A stretch of DNA of 64,000 nt from Grammothele lineata (lineage: Eukaryota > Basidiomycota > Agaricomycetes > Polyporales > Polyporaceae), in assembly GCA_002150815.3 (NCBI GenBank), contig NDFF03000101.1, forward strand, positions 124,001-188,000, read 5' to 3'. Position numbers and translations under genes: made by a program. Numbering within the stretch: the first letter of the stretch is position 1; the number at the start of each line of letters is the position of its first letter. Below, piece after piece: positions 1-11,769 of this stretch. The notes beneath the pieces were generated by a model. That model made no database searches. It worked only from the letters and a program-made list of their open reading frames with translations, and was not told where the DNA came from.

Positions 1-740
1 CCCTGTTAACGACACGTATGGGCCCTGGCCCGCCTCGGGCGAGATCGACATCATGGAGTCGCGCGGAAATGGGCCGGAGTACCCAGACCAGTAAGCATAT
101 GCCTTCCGCGCTTATGTGCTGAATATCCCTGCTGCGGCTATTGACATGCCGTATCCGCGCACAGGGGCGTCGACTACGTCCGCGGCTCGCTCAACTGGGG
201 ACCCTTCCCGTGGCTGAACGGCGTCAGCAAGACGTTCGGCTGGTGGACCAACCGGCGCAAGACGTTCGCGGAGGGCTTCCACACGTACGCGCTAGAGTGG
301 GACACGGACTTCATCCGTATCTACGTCGACTCGCGCCTTACGTTCATGCTCAACCTCCGCTTCAACGAGCCGTTCTTTAAGCGCGGCGGCTTCCCGGATG
401 TCGTCGCGAACGGCTCGGACTTCATCCACCTTGACGACCCGTGGGCGAGCGGTACGCGCAATGTCGCGCCGTTCGATCAGCCGTTCTACCTTATCATGAA
501 CGTTGCCGTCGGCGGTACCAACGGCTGGTTCCCCGACGGAGCTGGCGGGAAGCCGTGGCTCGACGGTTCGCTAAGTAAGTCCTCGTCTCTTTCCTGTCAG
601 TATCAGACTACTGACGCGCTCGTGCAGCTGCCACGACGGACTTTGCGAAGAAGCAGGACGAGTGGTTCGCGACGTGGCCTCAGAAGATAGAGGATCGCTC
701 GCTCATCGTTGATTCGGTTAAGATGTGGGAGGTTTGCTGA
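1..740 (+). CDS. GH16 family glucanase-like protein (3-prime part)
   Basis: The 5-prime end lies outside the window. Three exons are visible (to 90, 165-574, 628-740), split by GT-AG introns 91-164 and 575-627, ending at TGA 738-740. The frame reads through the GH16 active-site motif EIDIMES at 41-61; the two Glu flanking the Asp are the nucleophile and acid/base positions in this family, and the extra Met is the beta-bulge form seen in laminarinase-type enzymes. Further on are GVDYVRGSLNWGP, a Trp-rich jelly-roll segment and a C-terminal KMWEVC. Likely role: cutting or remodelling beta-1,3(1,4)-glucans outside the cell or in the wall. Signal peptide and start cannot be seen. A non-catalytic glucan-binding relative is less likely because both Glu are kept. 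Confidence 0.9.
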
Positions 741-1099
741 TTATGTCGTCTCTTAATTCTTTGGGAACTGGTTCTTCGTATTATGTCTTGGACTTGGGCA
801 GTAATAACGGCCTTGTAACTAGATTGTTAGAGTTGTTATGGGTAAAGTCGACTTCGTATTGTAACGAACGTAGTAATACACAGTTGCGCGTCGCCAGCTT
901 TCGTGCGCAAAGACGAGGGCAGCGTCCTCCGACATACCTTGATCGCTACCATAAGGGCTACGCGGCAGAGGTCAAGTACTTTCGATCGGGCGTGCACGAT
1001 GCCTTGTGTTTCAAGCCCGAATGCAAAGATCTCAGCTATGTGATGGTAGAGTAAACATCTTCTTATCGCTAAACACGTATAATACACCTCTAAGACTAC
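741..1099. other. convergent intergenic spacer
   Basis: The space between the GH16 stop (plus) and the FunK1 A stop (minus). Short open frames here show no codon structure or recognisable motif; it is probably two 3-prime UTRs. Confidence 0.6.
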
Positions 1100-4000
1100 T
1101 CAAACCGTCGTGACTACGTGCTCCTCGTCGATCGTCGGCATGCTATAGTCGGATCGGATGACCTTCGTGGGGCGTTCCATCGGGTCGCTCATCCGTGGCT
1201 CGGTCTCTTGTTGAACGTGAAATTTGAGGCGATCGCCTTCAATTCTGTCGATGTAATCCCATCCCGGCTTCTTCGAGTGACGCCCGAGGAGAAACTTGAA
1301 CATCTCGTGCTTTCGAAGGGTGGCGGCGCGATTGTACACCATGGCGGCAGGTCTCTCTGGAGGAACAAGCTCGGGTGGGTCCGAATCTTGCATATTGTCT
1401 TGCATCAACGCCTCAAATCTGGCCACGTCCTGCAGCTCGTCTTCGTCGCGCTCGATCACGGTGTTCAGGGGAAGGGAGCTGAGAGCGGGTCCGCTCTCAC
1501 GCTTCTCGTCGGCTTTGCGCTTCTCGTCTTCATACTGCTTGCACTGTGCGTTGTAGTCTTCGATCGTGTAGCGATCCCTAAGCAATTCAAGGAGATCCCT
1601 GAAGACGTCGTTGATAGGATGAATGTCGCCGTTGGGACACTTAAACACCAGTTTCTTCTCGGCGTACGTGAGGCTGGCTGCTCTGACGATAGCGCGTTTC
1701 AGCTCGGGGGAGAAAGGCCGACCGTCGACCTCGTCGCGACCGTCGAAGTATTTCCGGACGAATGGGACGATGGTGATGTAGTTGTGGATGAGGAAGCGAA
1801 CGGAGTTGTACAATGTGACGTGGAAGAAAGACTCTAGTTCGTCGGGGATCGTGACTGGCAGGGAGGGATGATCTATGGAGTGGATAGCACCATACTGCCA
1901 TGTGGCCTAAGAGTATGGAATGCGTCAGGTCATCGTCGACTCTCACGTGGAAATCCTGCTTACCGTCCTCTCTGGCTGGCGTGCGAGCATGATTCCTTGC
2001 TCTTTAGCAAGTTCCCAATCGCTTAGCAGGCCTCGCCATTCGATACGCCGAGCGCCATTTTCTCCCTTCTTCGTAGTAACAGTGGGAAATATGAGTATGT
2101 TTCCGACGCTGATGTCTCTGTGGAGGAGGTCGCACTCTAGCGCCGCGCCTTCATGGGCTATTCATTGATAAAGGTCAGAACACCGCCTATGCAGGATGAC
2201 ACCAGTACGGCGCTCACCGTTGACGCAGTCGGTCACTATCAAAAGCCACTGCTTGGCGCAGGTGAACTTGGCAGAGTCCATGCAAACCTCCGCGACGACG
2301 AGGCGGTGGTGTATCATATGGCGACAGGCACTTCCAGGCAAGGACGCGGACTCTTCCGCATGGACGTCCGAAACTGTGCGCTTCGTCCCGCGAGTGGAGG
2401 ATGCGGACAACTTCGAGAGAGGCTCCGATCGATTCGCGGGAGCCACACCGGGTCCCGAAGCGTTGTGGCCGATCGGCATGGATGCTGCGATTAGCAACGG
2501 CGGAGCAGCATTCTCGACACCCGCACCGTGCCTCTCCTCCGCGCTCACTTTCGCTTTCTCCTTCGCTTTCCCCTTCGCCTTTGTCTGGTCCTTTCCCCTG
2601 TCTTCAACCGTACCTCTCGTCGACGGGAGGGGACGAACGGGACGCTTTTCTTTTCTAGCGGCATGATCCACTGACATCGGTGGATGACGGACGACCTTCC
2701 GGGCAACGTGTGGTGCGTATTTCGAGGTTTCCGTCTCCTGTCCACCACCAACATCCTCGCTCCCGATATGCGTCGGTACGTTAGGTACAGTCTTGGCGTT
2801 GAGCTTCTTGAGCGTCTCGCCTTCACTGTCGACGCCCTCGTAATACGGTCGCCAAGCATCTTTGAGGTAGACGAAGCACTGCGACTCCCAATCTAGGGCA
2901 ACGTACCCACGCGTCCCGCGGCTAATTAGACCGGCGTCCTGGGAGTCTTGCGAGGGAAAGTGGGGACGGGCTACGAGATACTTGCGTCCTTGAATGGTGA
3001 TGACGTAGCGCGGCCAGGAAGGGTCCTCGAGGGTGCGGGCGAACATCGTCCGGATGTATTTGAAAGTGGGTAGGGCAGGGGCATTACTGAATGTTGACAT
3101 GCTTGCGGAGCGGAGGCGAGGGAGTGGATTTTGAGTACACTCAAGTGTAGGGTCGGCGACGAGAGCTCCAGTGGCGAACAGCTCAGAGCGCGCCGGCGTC
3201 ACCTTCGGGTACGGGAAGTTGGGAGGAATGACGTCGGGCGAAGGCAGACTCCAGAGTGCGCTCGGCTTCGTCTACATCGTGTATTTGAGCCACACCGAGA
3301 TCGTCCATGCGCGCCCAACCGTACGAGTGAGGACGTAGACGAACTGCAGTGGGATCTATCCCACGCTCTTCCTGCGTGAGTTCAGAGTACCGAAATAGGA
3401 GACGTAGAAGATCCCGGGTGTTGTCGATGCAATTGGCGTAAGGGCGAGACTCTGAGACAATCACCCCTGACCGATCCCAGCGGCACAGGCGGGACTCAGG
3501 CCCGTTGACGTTCCACTGCCACATGGCTGTCCGGTGTTGGTAGGAGAAGACGCGATTCCCGTAGATCATGTCTTGACCGCGGATCTCTAGTCGCTTATCC
3601 GTAAATGTCTCTTCAGGATCGGGACCGTCAGAGAAGGGATCCAGAGCTTTCCCACCGCGCTTGAACTCCAAGTTGGCGCTTTGAAGGCCCCAGTGCGGCG
3701 TGTTCGACTTCACCAGATCGCGGTCTGCTTCGGCAATGAGCGACGCGTCGACCTTATAGCCCATGTAATCTCCGTCATCGCCTTTGGTCTCGGAGAGGTG
3801 GAAGAAGAACCCGGGGCAGGGGTCGTATTCCTTGAAGATCCTTTCCTGCGTACAATGCATAGAATAAGGATATTGTCGATGAGATACGGATTTATTACCA
3901 CTTACCCATGCGGCAGAGACCACCTGTTCGAGGGGTTTCTTCCCCTTCGCGCCTGCATTCGTTGCGATGGCATTGGCTAATATTTCGTGGATGGCGGCCA

Positions 4001-4688
4001 CCCTATCCTCGGGAAATGCGGCTTCAAAACGCGCATCGAAGTCCGGATTGATTGTGGCGGCGAGATCGGGATCGAACGCAGGATGATGCGGGGGACGAGC
4101 GGTGTCGTTGGAAGGAAGAGGGCCCGGCATCTCGAGCACGACGGAAGGGTTGCGATGAGGATCTGAGTCCACCTGCATCAATTCTCCGGAGATAGCGGTT
4201 GAGGGCTTGGTGTCGTCAGACTCTACCAGGTGGGCGGCAGTAGTCGGGGAGGGCGGGTGGTCAGGAGGTGGGGTGTGGTCAGTTGTCGAGGTGGTGTCGC
4301 AGCCACGCAGCTGGTCATTGTCGACTAGTTGAGCCTTCGTGTTCTCCAAGGAAGTCGCGTTGCCGGAGTGCTTCGGATTAAACTCCTCAGTGGTCGTGCT
4401 ACTACTGATCTTGAACACGGTAGCCTCTTCGACGTTAGAGGTGGTCCTGGACTCGGCTCGAGCATGGCTGAGGGAGATATGGAAGTAGTCCCAGGCCATC
4501 TGGCGTAGGGACATGGGAATGGTTGTGTCGACGCTGTTGCTGACCATATCGATCTTCGCTTTCCTGGCGGTACGGTTGTCGGTGATCCCTGGCTGCCGAC
4601 CGTGGTTGGCGGTGTGAGGCTTGTTCGGGTTGAGCGGCGACACCTTAGGCACCCCCTTGGGAGGCTTGTACGAGACTGGCCCAGACAT
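1100..4688 (-). CDS. FunK1-type fungal protein kinase, tandem copy A (frame-broken)
   Basis: Homolog of the fungal-specific kinase family FunK1 and of copies B and C here. Exons on the minus strand: 4688-3906, 3845-2219 or so to 2218, 2157-1964, 1906-1100; introns 3846-3905, 2158-2217 and 1907-1963. Recognisable parts: N-terminal Pro/Ser-rich linker; the HWGLQSANLEFKRGG block; VYLKDAWR (likely the ATP-site Lys); catalytic loop LLHRDISVGNIL; GLLSDWELAK in the DFG position; ARQPERT/ATWQY. The exons sum to 3412 nt, so the frame does not close: near 3235-3265 a net +1 indel relative to B and C puts a stop at 3183-3185, while homology resumes in the next frame (PPNFPYPKVTPARSELFATG). It is either a pseudogene or a sequence error. 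Start ATG 4688 (MSGPV) is preferred; ATG 4727 is only about 33 nt from the TATA box. Intron 1 is 60 nt with no stop, so it could be retained in frame. Confidence 0.85.
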
Positions 4689-5030
4689 GTCAGAGATGTG
4701 GTGAGGAGGCGAATGGAAAAGAGACATACGGGAGGAAGCGCTGGAGCTTTCGCTTATATATCCCGTCGAGAACGGTTTGGTTCGAGTTTTGGTGGTCGGG
4801 CCAGAGGGTACACGCTGCTGCGAGTGCACGTGAGGGATGTGAGCATGTTGTGGCATCAAACAATGGAGCCAATATCACCTCTTGAGTGGAACAATAACAC
4901 GCGGTGTTTGGGGTAGTGGCCGGGGATGGGAGGGAGGTGGTCAGGGAGAAAGGAACGGGCGCTTGTACTCCGGCTGTGGCGTGGCTGGGTTGACCTTCCC
5001 GTTTGGGCATGTAATGCAAACAGACGCCCA
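4471..5030. repeat. duplicated promoter plus N-terminus module, copy 1
   Basis: Aligns without gaps to 15121-15680 at a constant offset of 10650. About two dozen mismatches, mostly transitions, were counted by eye over the roughly 500 bases compared. It covers the first codons of FunK1 A, the leader, the TATA box and about 270 bp upstream. The following linker exon sequence is not alike. Confidence 0.9.
4753..4761 (-). promoter_or_regulatory. TATA box of FunK1 copy A
   Basis: Minus-strand ATATATAAG lies about 65 nt upstream of ATG 4688. A start about 30 nt downstream would leave the ATG at 4727 almost without a leader, which favours 4688. The same element, with identical flanks, serves copy C at 15403-15411. 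Copy B has the weaker TATATTAAG at about 10817-10825. Confidence 0.6.
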
Positions 5031-5465
5031 TAGATGGCCGCGGCTTGGCTGTGGCGACTCACGCAATGACACCTGTCACTGTTGGGTTGAACACATCGAT
5101 ACATATCCGATGTGTGAGATATTGGACAACTCAACGGCAGTTCAATGTTAAGTATGTAGGCAGAGCTGCAAATCATGAGTACTTGATCTTGTCTGCGCTC
5201 TACTACTAGTAGTAAGTACATAACTTGAAGTACTGTACTGATTCTCAGGCTTGAACAATCGGATCTCGGGGCACAAACTCTAAACAGCTAGCACATCCTT
5301 GCCCAACCGACACATCCTCTCCGTCATATGATGGCACTCTCCACTTCCCTCTGAAATTTCCTCTCTCCTGTACACCCATGTTCGCAAGATGATCAAGCAG
5401 CCTGCGACACGACGCGGCCGCTCCCTGAGTCCGCCGTAGCTCGGGCTGTTGATACAGCTGCCAGC
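5031..5465. other. spacer between orphan gene and FunK1 A promoter
   Basis: No gene, repeat or RNA was recognised. It is likely the 3-prime flank of the orphan gene and distal upstream sequence of FunK1 A. Confidence 0.5.
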
Positions 5466-6640
5466 CTACCGCATCCTATCTGCCTCCCCACGACGACGGT
5501 TCCTTCCAAACTCCTCAGAGGCCTTCTTCTCCCAGACGTCCGCACCCTCACCATCAACCCACCTTCCCGAGACTGGGTCGCGCTCGAATTCGCCGTCTGA
5601 ATAGCCGTATCGTTGCTTCAGTAGGCGGAGAAGCGGATTCCTGAGCTCAGGGTCCATGCGCGGAGCCTCTCCAGGGAGGTAACCGCCTACGCCGTGACGC
5701 GCAAGGCTCTCTTCGAAGAGAGCCTCCTCGTAGGAGCACCCGCAGTTAAGCATCCCGGGAGGCGCGAAGCGGGGCGGATACGCGCGGCGCTCCCTACGCG
5801 AGTCGTGCCACGCGCAGAGCGCATTCCCGGCCCTGTTAAGTGAACAGAATAGCTTTATGCGCGCATCGGTACGCGCGCGCCACTCTTCTCCGGACGTCGG
5901 CGGAATGGAACCTGAAGGTAGAGGTAGTGGAGATGGATGTCCGTCCGCGTACGCACTGCGCGGCGAAATTTCGGTCTCGAGCTCGCGCACGCGCCGTCGC
6001 AAGGGCTTGGAGATGATCTCTAATTCGCGAATACGTTGTTGTATCCGGCGGAGCTCGTCAATCTTCTCCTGTCTGTGGGGATCTTGACGCGGGTCAAACG
6101 TTGCCAGGGGGCTGGAGACGTTCGTCGCGTCATCCTGCGCAGTGCCGCCCGTGCAGTCAAGTTGGTCGATGAGCTCAAGAAGATTCTCTGAGCATGGATC
6201 TATGAGCAGGCGGCCGAAGGACTCGTGCAAGTTTGATGCCTCAGAAGAGCCCACGAACATGCCCAGTGGCGGAGCAGCAATGGACCTAATAGTAGGAAAC
6301 CCAGTACATTGAATTAGCAGTGTACCACGCGAAAAGGGGCTCAGAAAGGGAGTATTCACAAATCTTGGGACTCTGGCGCACGGGCGAAATATCCGGCAGC
6401 TCCTGGAGTTACGAAAGCAGTTGATGAGGCTGACGGGTGGGTATTTGCGGCATTCTGATGTTCTGCATCAAGAATCTCAAGAAAATCTCTCGTGTGCCTA
6501 CGAAGCGAAGTGAGAATCAATGTCATATGAGATGCAAATGCTACACACCGGTCAGAAGCAGGACTTGGGCTGTTCCGACTACCTTCAACGGAGATAGAAA
6601 GATTTAAGGAATCACCGCTTGTAATAGAATAGCTATTCAT
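5466..6640 (-). CDS. conserved-looking orphan protein with coiled coil and Cys/His C-terminal domain
   Basis: Two exons, 6640-6360 and 6285-5466, joined by a GT-AG intron (6286-6359) that keeps frame (DL/SIAAPPLG). About 366 aa. The first half is Ser-rich. The middle has a charged heptad-like helix (KIDELRRIQQRIRELE onward). The C-terminal part has CAWHDSRRERR, LNCGCSYEEALFEESLARHG, then LRNPLLRLLKQRYGYSDGEF and a Gly/Asp-rich tail. The Cys-His and Cys-Gly-Cys pairs could bind metal, but this is inference. From memory, similar C-terminal regions occur in Polyporales hypothetical proteins of unknown role. No signal peptide or TM segment is seen. The start is supported by a TATA box about 95 nt upstream. 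It sits between kinase copies A and B on the same strand. Confidence 0.75.
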
Positions 6641-6732
6641 TGCGTCTTTTCGCAGAGGGAGCGGCCGATCTTGATTCTTGTATGCGGAAGAAGAGGGTAA
6701 GAGCGGCTGGGGCAGAGTAAACGCGAGATGGA

Positions 6733-6740
6733 TTTATATA
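6733..6740 (-). promoter_or_regulatory. TATA box of the orphan gene
   Basis: Minus-strand TATATAAA at a suitable distance (about 95 nt) from ATG 6640. Confidence 0.55.
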
Positions 6741-7314
6741 AGGTCGGAGCCGAGACCAACATCTCGGGCGTAAGTGGAACCCTAAGAGAGAATACAAAAG
6801 ACCGTCCATACACGCATGACGTGTTATCTCTGCACATACACGTGGTTACCACATACGCAGCGGAAGTGGCTCAAGGCTGTGATGGTCAGTGGGCGTTTAA
6901 TGACTCGGCGATTGAACAGACCTGCAGTGGGCCCTGCCAAATATGCCAAATATGCCAGAAGCAGCATTACTGCGAGAGAACTGTCTCCTATACAGCATAT
7001 TGGTATCTCGCCGTTGCGTCGTCACTATGATGTTCCGTACTGAGTGCGGTCGCGACGCGGCCCGACAGGTTCGATTTTATTGGACCGGCCCTAAAGCGAG
7101 TATTGATACTTGTTTTGACAATGCGCGTATTTAGTAACTGACGCACTAATGGCAGCCCCAGGAGTTCAAATATTCACAGCCATTAAAGGCATAGTAGATT
7201 TGAGCGCAAGTTGGCCACCATTCAGCGTAGGTCCCCGACGCTCCCCGTCATCATAACATATTCGCACTGACAAAACTGCCACCAGCACACATGACATAAG
7301 TACTCTAGTACAGT
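6741..7314. other. spacer between FunK1 B stop and orphan promoter
   Basis: Contains a short direct repeat (AAATATGCC twice near 6939-6958) and otherwise nothing recognised. Confidence 0.5.
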
Positions 7315-10300
7315 TCAAGTCGTCGAATACCCCTCAAACTCCTCGAGTTTTGGCATTCCATGGTCAATTCTGACGATCTTCGTAGGACGCTGCACAGGAT
7401 CACTGATCAGTAACTCCACCGTGACTTCCTGAGGCTGAACTTGATGGCGCCTGAGCCGGTCGCCGTCGATCTTGTCCTTCGTCCTCCAACCATCCCTCTC
7501 TAAGAAGTTGAGTTGGATAACTGCTTTGAAGACGCCGTGGTCTCGTAGAGCGTCGACGTTCCGATAAACGCGTTCGGAGGGTTTGTCAGGCATAGGGTGG
7601 AGCAGCTTATGCCCCCGGTTTCTGAAGAAGGGATGATTGCGGAGGTCACTGGTGGAGGCCGCGTGACGTGAACGCGTGGACAAGGTGCTTCCGTCGGGCT
7701 TGTTGTCGACGGCGATTGGCTCCGGCCCCTTCCTCGCCCGGACGCGCAGCTTTTCCTGCTCCTCCTGGTGAAGCTTGAGGTCCTTGTTATAATCTTCGAC
7801 GACGTAGCGGGATTGGAAGAGCTCGAGGAGATCGTGGAAGACGTAGTTGATCGGATGGTCGGTTCCATCTGCGCACTTGAACATGATTGGCTCACCGCAG
7901 TATCGAAGCGCAGCATCATGTCGTATAATGCTGCGTTTGAGGCTTGGGGAGAACATTATGTTGTCGAGCTCGTCGCGGCCGTCGAAATACTTCTGGACGA
8001 AAGGACGAACAGATGAAAGATCGCTGTAGAGGAAGCGGATGGAATAGTATAGAACCACGTTGAAGAACGCCTCTAGCTCGTCGGGGACGCTGACGGGTAG
8101 AGTCGGATGCTCCAAGCTGTGGATCGGCGCGAACTGCCAAGTTGCCTGTCGGGGACGAAACGGATGAGATGATGAGGGGCCATTCGAGAGAGGTAATTCA
8201 CGCACGGTACGCTCTGGTTGTCGTGCCAGAAGTATGATCAACGACTTCGCGAGCTCCCAGTCGCTCAGGATGCCATGCCAGTCGATCGTCAGACACCCTG
8301 TCTTGATATCATGGACCACGATGGGGAGGATGAGGATATTACCCGCGCTGATATCACTGTGCATCAGGGAGCACTTTTGGACTGCATCCTCATGTGCTAT
8401 ACATTCAAGTTAGTTATCGATGTGCGAAGACGTGCGACACATAATCTTGCTCACCTTCCACGCAGTCGACGACGATCTCTAGCCACTGCTTAGCGCACGT
8501 GAACTTCGTGGAATCCATGCAGACCTCTGCCACGACGACTCGGTGGTGGACCATGTGCCGGCATGCGCTTCCAGGTAGCGTTATTTCTTCTTCTTGAACG
8601 TCCGATACGGTGCGCTTCGTTCCATGGGACGAGAGAGTCGTAGTCGCTAAGTGCGATGTCGTGGAAGGAAGCTGGCATGGCGGGTGGGGGTTACGGGAGA
8701 GTGGTACTGACGCCACTTTCAATGGGTTCCCGGTCTTGCCAGGCTGACCTCGCGACGGAAGTGGCCGAATTGGACGCTTCTTCTTTGTCTTGGACTCGTC
8801 AGCAGGACTGGGGCGATAGACTGCCTTTCGAGCGACGTGGGGCGCGTACCTGGATGCCTCGGTCTCTTGTCCACCTCCAACATCTTCGCTCCCGACGCAC
8901 GTCGGAACATGGCGGACGCACTGCGCGTTCAGCTTGGAGAGCGTATCGCCTTCGCTGTTCACACCTTCGTAGTATGGTCGCCAGGCGTCTTTGAGGTAGA
9001 CGAACGTTTGGGATTCCCAGTCCAGCGCGACATAGCCACGTGTGCTGCGACCGATGAGCTCGGCACTCTCCGAGTCTTGCGGAGGGAAGTGAGGACGCGC
9101 GACGAGGTATTTGCGACCTTCAACCGTGATAACGTAACGTGGCCGGTTCTCTGCGAGAGTAGAGGCGAACATCTTGTGAATATATTTAAACGTAGGTAAG
9201 ATGGAAACGACCTTGTTAGGAGAAGAAGTGGGGCGCATGGGGCCTCGTGCGCTTGGCGTCAGAGGGAGGGTGGGATCTATGGGAAGCTTTCCGGTGGCAA
9301 ACAGATCCGACGCCCGCTGTGGGTTCGCGACAGGATACTGGAAGCCGGGTGGGATAGCAGCTCGAGAAGCTAGCTCACGGGGCTGCTCGTTGACGTCGTG
9401 CACATGAGGGGAGCCTAGATCATCCATCCGCGCCCAACCACACGAGTCAGGGCGTAGACGCACGGCGGTAAGGTCCATTCCGCGCTCCTCAGGCATGAGC
9501 TGTGAATAGCGGAAAAAGATGCGGAGGAGGTCCCGCGTGTCGTCCACGCACTTGGCGTAAGGGCGAGACTCCGAGACGATCACCCCAGACCGGTCCCAGC
9601 GACATATGCGATACTCGCACCCGGTGGCGATCCACTGCCACATAGACGTCCGGTGCTGGTGCGTGAAGACACGATTCACGGAGACTGCGTCTTGACCACG
9701 GATCTCCAAATGCTTGTCAGTCGATGTCTTCTCAGGATCGAGACCGTCAGAGAATGGATCTAGGATTTTCCCACCACGCTTGAACACGAGGTTGGCGCTT
9801 TGTAGACCCCAATGCGGCGTATTCAACTGCACTAAATGGCGATCCTCTTCGGCAATGAGCGACGCGTCGACCTCGTAGCCCATGTAGTCGCCGTCGTCGC
9901 CATTGTTCTCGGAGAGGTGGAGGAAGAATCCGGGGCACGGGTTATACCTCTCGAACACGGACGCCTATATTCATCGTTACCGTGAGTACACACCCAAGGA
10001 CGTTACGCAGATGATCACTCACCCATGCAGCAGAAATATCCTTCTCGAGTACCTGCATCTTCCCACCCGGATCCGTGCGTGACTTCAGGAGCTCGAAGAT
10101 CTCTTCGACGACGACGTCGGGGAATGCTGCGGCAAAGGCAGCGTCGAAGTCAGGGTTGATGCGCCCGACACTCGCAAGATTCCACGCGGGGTGGACATCC
10201 TCCGTAGCGCCCTCGGCCATCTGCGTCCCATGGATATTGGATGCGTTGTCTCGATCAGCGGACATCGATGCGGGAATATTGGGTGCAGAGTCCAGCGGCG

Positions 10301-10622
10301 CTGTCGCTGGTGCGGGTTCAACGATAGAACCGACACCGAGGAGACGTTCAACGGCTATCTCGTCTTGAAGGTCTCCAACGTCGTCGGTAGTCTGATAAGA
10401 GGAGAACTCGTTTACAGCAGCGGATGGATCGATGGATGCCGAACAGTTGCCAACAGGGAAGGGTAGGCGGGTGGGCGGAGAGTAGTTGGCGGGAAGGTGG
10501 TCGGATGAGGGGCCGGCGGCATCCGTGAGGTGGAGCTTGCCAGTGAGTGAGATATGGAAATAATCCCAAGCCATCTGGCTGAGAGGCATAGGAATATTCG
10601 TGTCGACGCTGTGGTTGGTCAT
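7315..10622 (-). CDS. FunK1-type protein kinase, tandem copy B (HRD arginine lost)
   Basis: Exons 10622-10023, 9964-8455, 8396-8206 and 8145-7315 (600+1510+191+831 = 3132 nt, 1043 aa) close in frame; introns are 58, 58 and 60 nt at the same positions as in A and C. Domain order matches C: N-terminal linker, HWGLQSANLVFKRGG, YVALDWESQTFVYLKDAWR, a basic/Ser linker, catalytic loop, ILSDWELAK, RQPERT/ATWQF, PDELEAFF. The catalytic loop reads LMHSDISAGNIL, so the HRD Arg is Ser; the Asp and Asn are kept. Activity or regulation may differ, or this is a pseudokinase. The start also differs: the MSGP N-terminus of A and C is present only as a frame-broken remnant at about 10625-10755, so translation must use ATG 10622. 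Confidence 0.88.
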
Positions 10623-11769
10623 GTCTACTTACTCTTCCTGGCGATACGGTTATCGATAATCCTGGGCTGCCAACCGTGGTTGAAGGTGTGGGATCTGTTT
10701 GCCTTGAGCGGCGACACCTTAGGCATCCCCCTAAGGACTCGTACGGGGCTATCACGGGAGTCTCAGAGATCAGGTGAGGGTAAAAAGAGAAAGGGAGCGT
10801 ACGAGAGCGAGTTAGCTTAATATACGCTCGTCAAGAATAGTTTGGTTCGAGTTTTGGGAGTGGTCGGGCGTGCCGGGCAGTACGCGTCGCTACGAGGCGA
10901 GGTAAGGAATGTCAGCCGGCTACATCACCGAAGATCAATGTCCGCACTACATCTTACTTGTACAGATTACACGAGATGGTGTAAGGCAGTGGCCGGGTAC
11001 GGGATGGAGGTGGTCAGGAAGAAAGCGACGGGCGCCTATAACAATACGGAGTGAAGGTGTCCATCAAGCGGGGTTCTCTGCGTGACCCTAAATCGATGTA
11101 CGTCGAACATCAGCCGCGTTGAGTGAGTGATGGTTCAGAAAACTACGTGAAGGCTATTCAGTATTCCGCGAAAGACATCTGCAAGCCTTGGACAACCGTG
11201 CTTCAAGGTGACGAAGAGAGATCATAGTAAGGGATTACGAGGCTGGGGGTGATATTGAAAGCTTTCGTGGGCGAGGTGAATGGAACGAGTCTGCACTTAG
11301 AAGTCATAGCTGTAGTGTTCTCGTGAAGTCCGACTTGAGTCACCAGAGCCGTCACCCTGCGGCAGCCACCACCAGCCTGAGCTCGTGGCATGACTGCCAG
11401 CCCTGAAGTAGGTGTTGACGCTTGTTTTGACACACGCGTGAGAATGACGTGTTCGCGAGCGCTCACCCAAGAGTTGATCAAGTACTTCGTGATCTGCTGA
11501 GGGCGTGTCGAATCGACGAACTATTCCACTCGGTGCACGAGCCAGTTCGTATAGTCATGCACTCGGTGAACTTGGGCGAAATGAGGTAAGTTAGTACTTA
11601 GGGGAGTCGAAAGGCGCCGCTGGTAGCTAGCCACAGCGGGCCTATGTCAACATGCTACACGCTGCATTCGAACACGAGTCGACTCTCATTCTATGCGGAT
11701 ATATGTCATGACGGGGTATCTGTGGTAACGAATCGTTCTAGTGACACACGGAACATGCCCCGGAACCGC
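10623..11769. other. upstream region of FunK1 B and spacer to FunK1 C
   Basis: 10625-10755 is a decayed copy of the first FunK1 codons: minus frame MPKVSPLKANRSHTF, stop TAG at about 10624-10626. Around 10815-10870 are a TATA-like site and the motif TTTGGTTCGAGTTTTGG, which is also found upstream of A and C. From about 11055 to 11769 nothing is recognised. Confidence 0.55.

Noticed and set aside
725..1054. Plus-strand frame after the GH16 stop
   Set aside because: It overlaps the last GH16 codons and the 3-prime flank, and has no coding signs.
4780..4800. tRNA B-box-like GGTTCGA upstream of FunK1 A (also near 10843 and 15430)
   Set aside because: The motif continues as GTTTTGG, not as the CC needed for a B box, and no A box or cloverleaf is present. 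It is a conserved promoter segment of the kinase copies.
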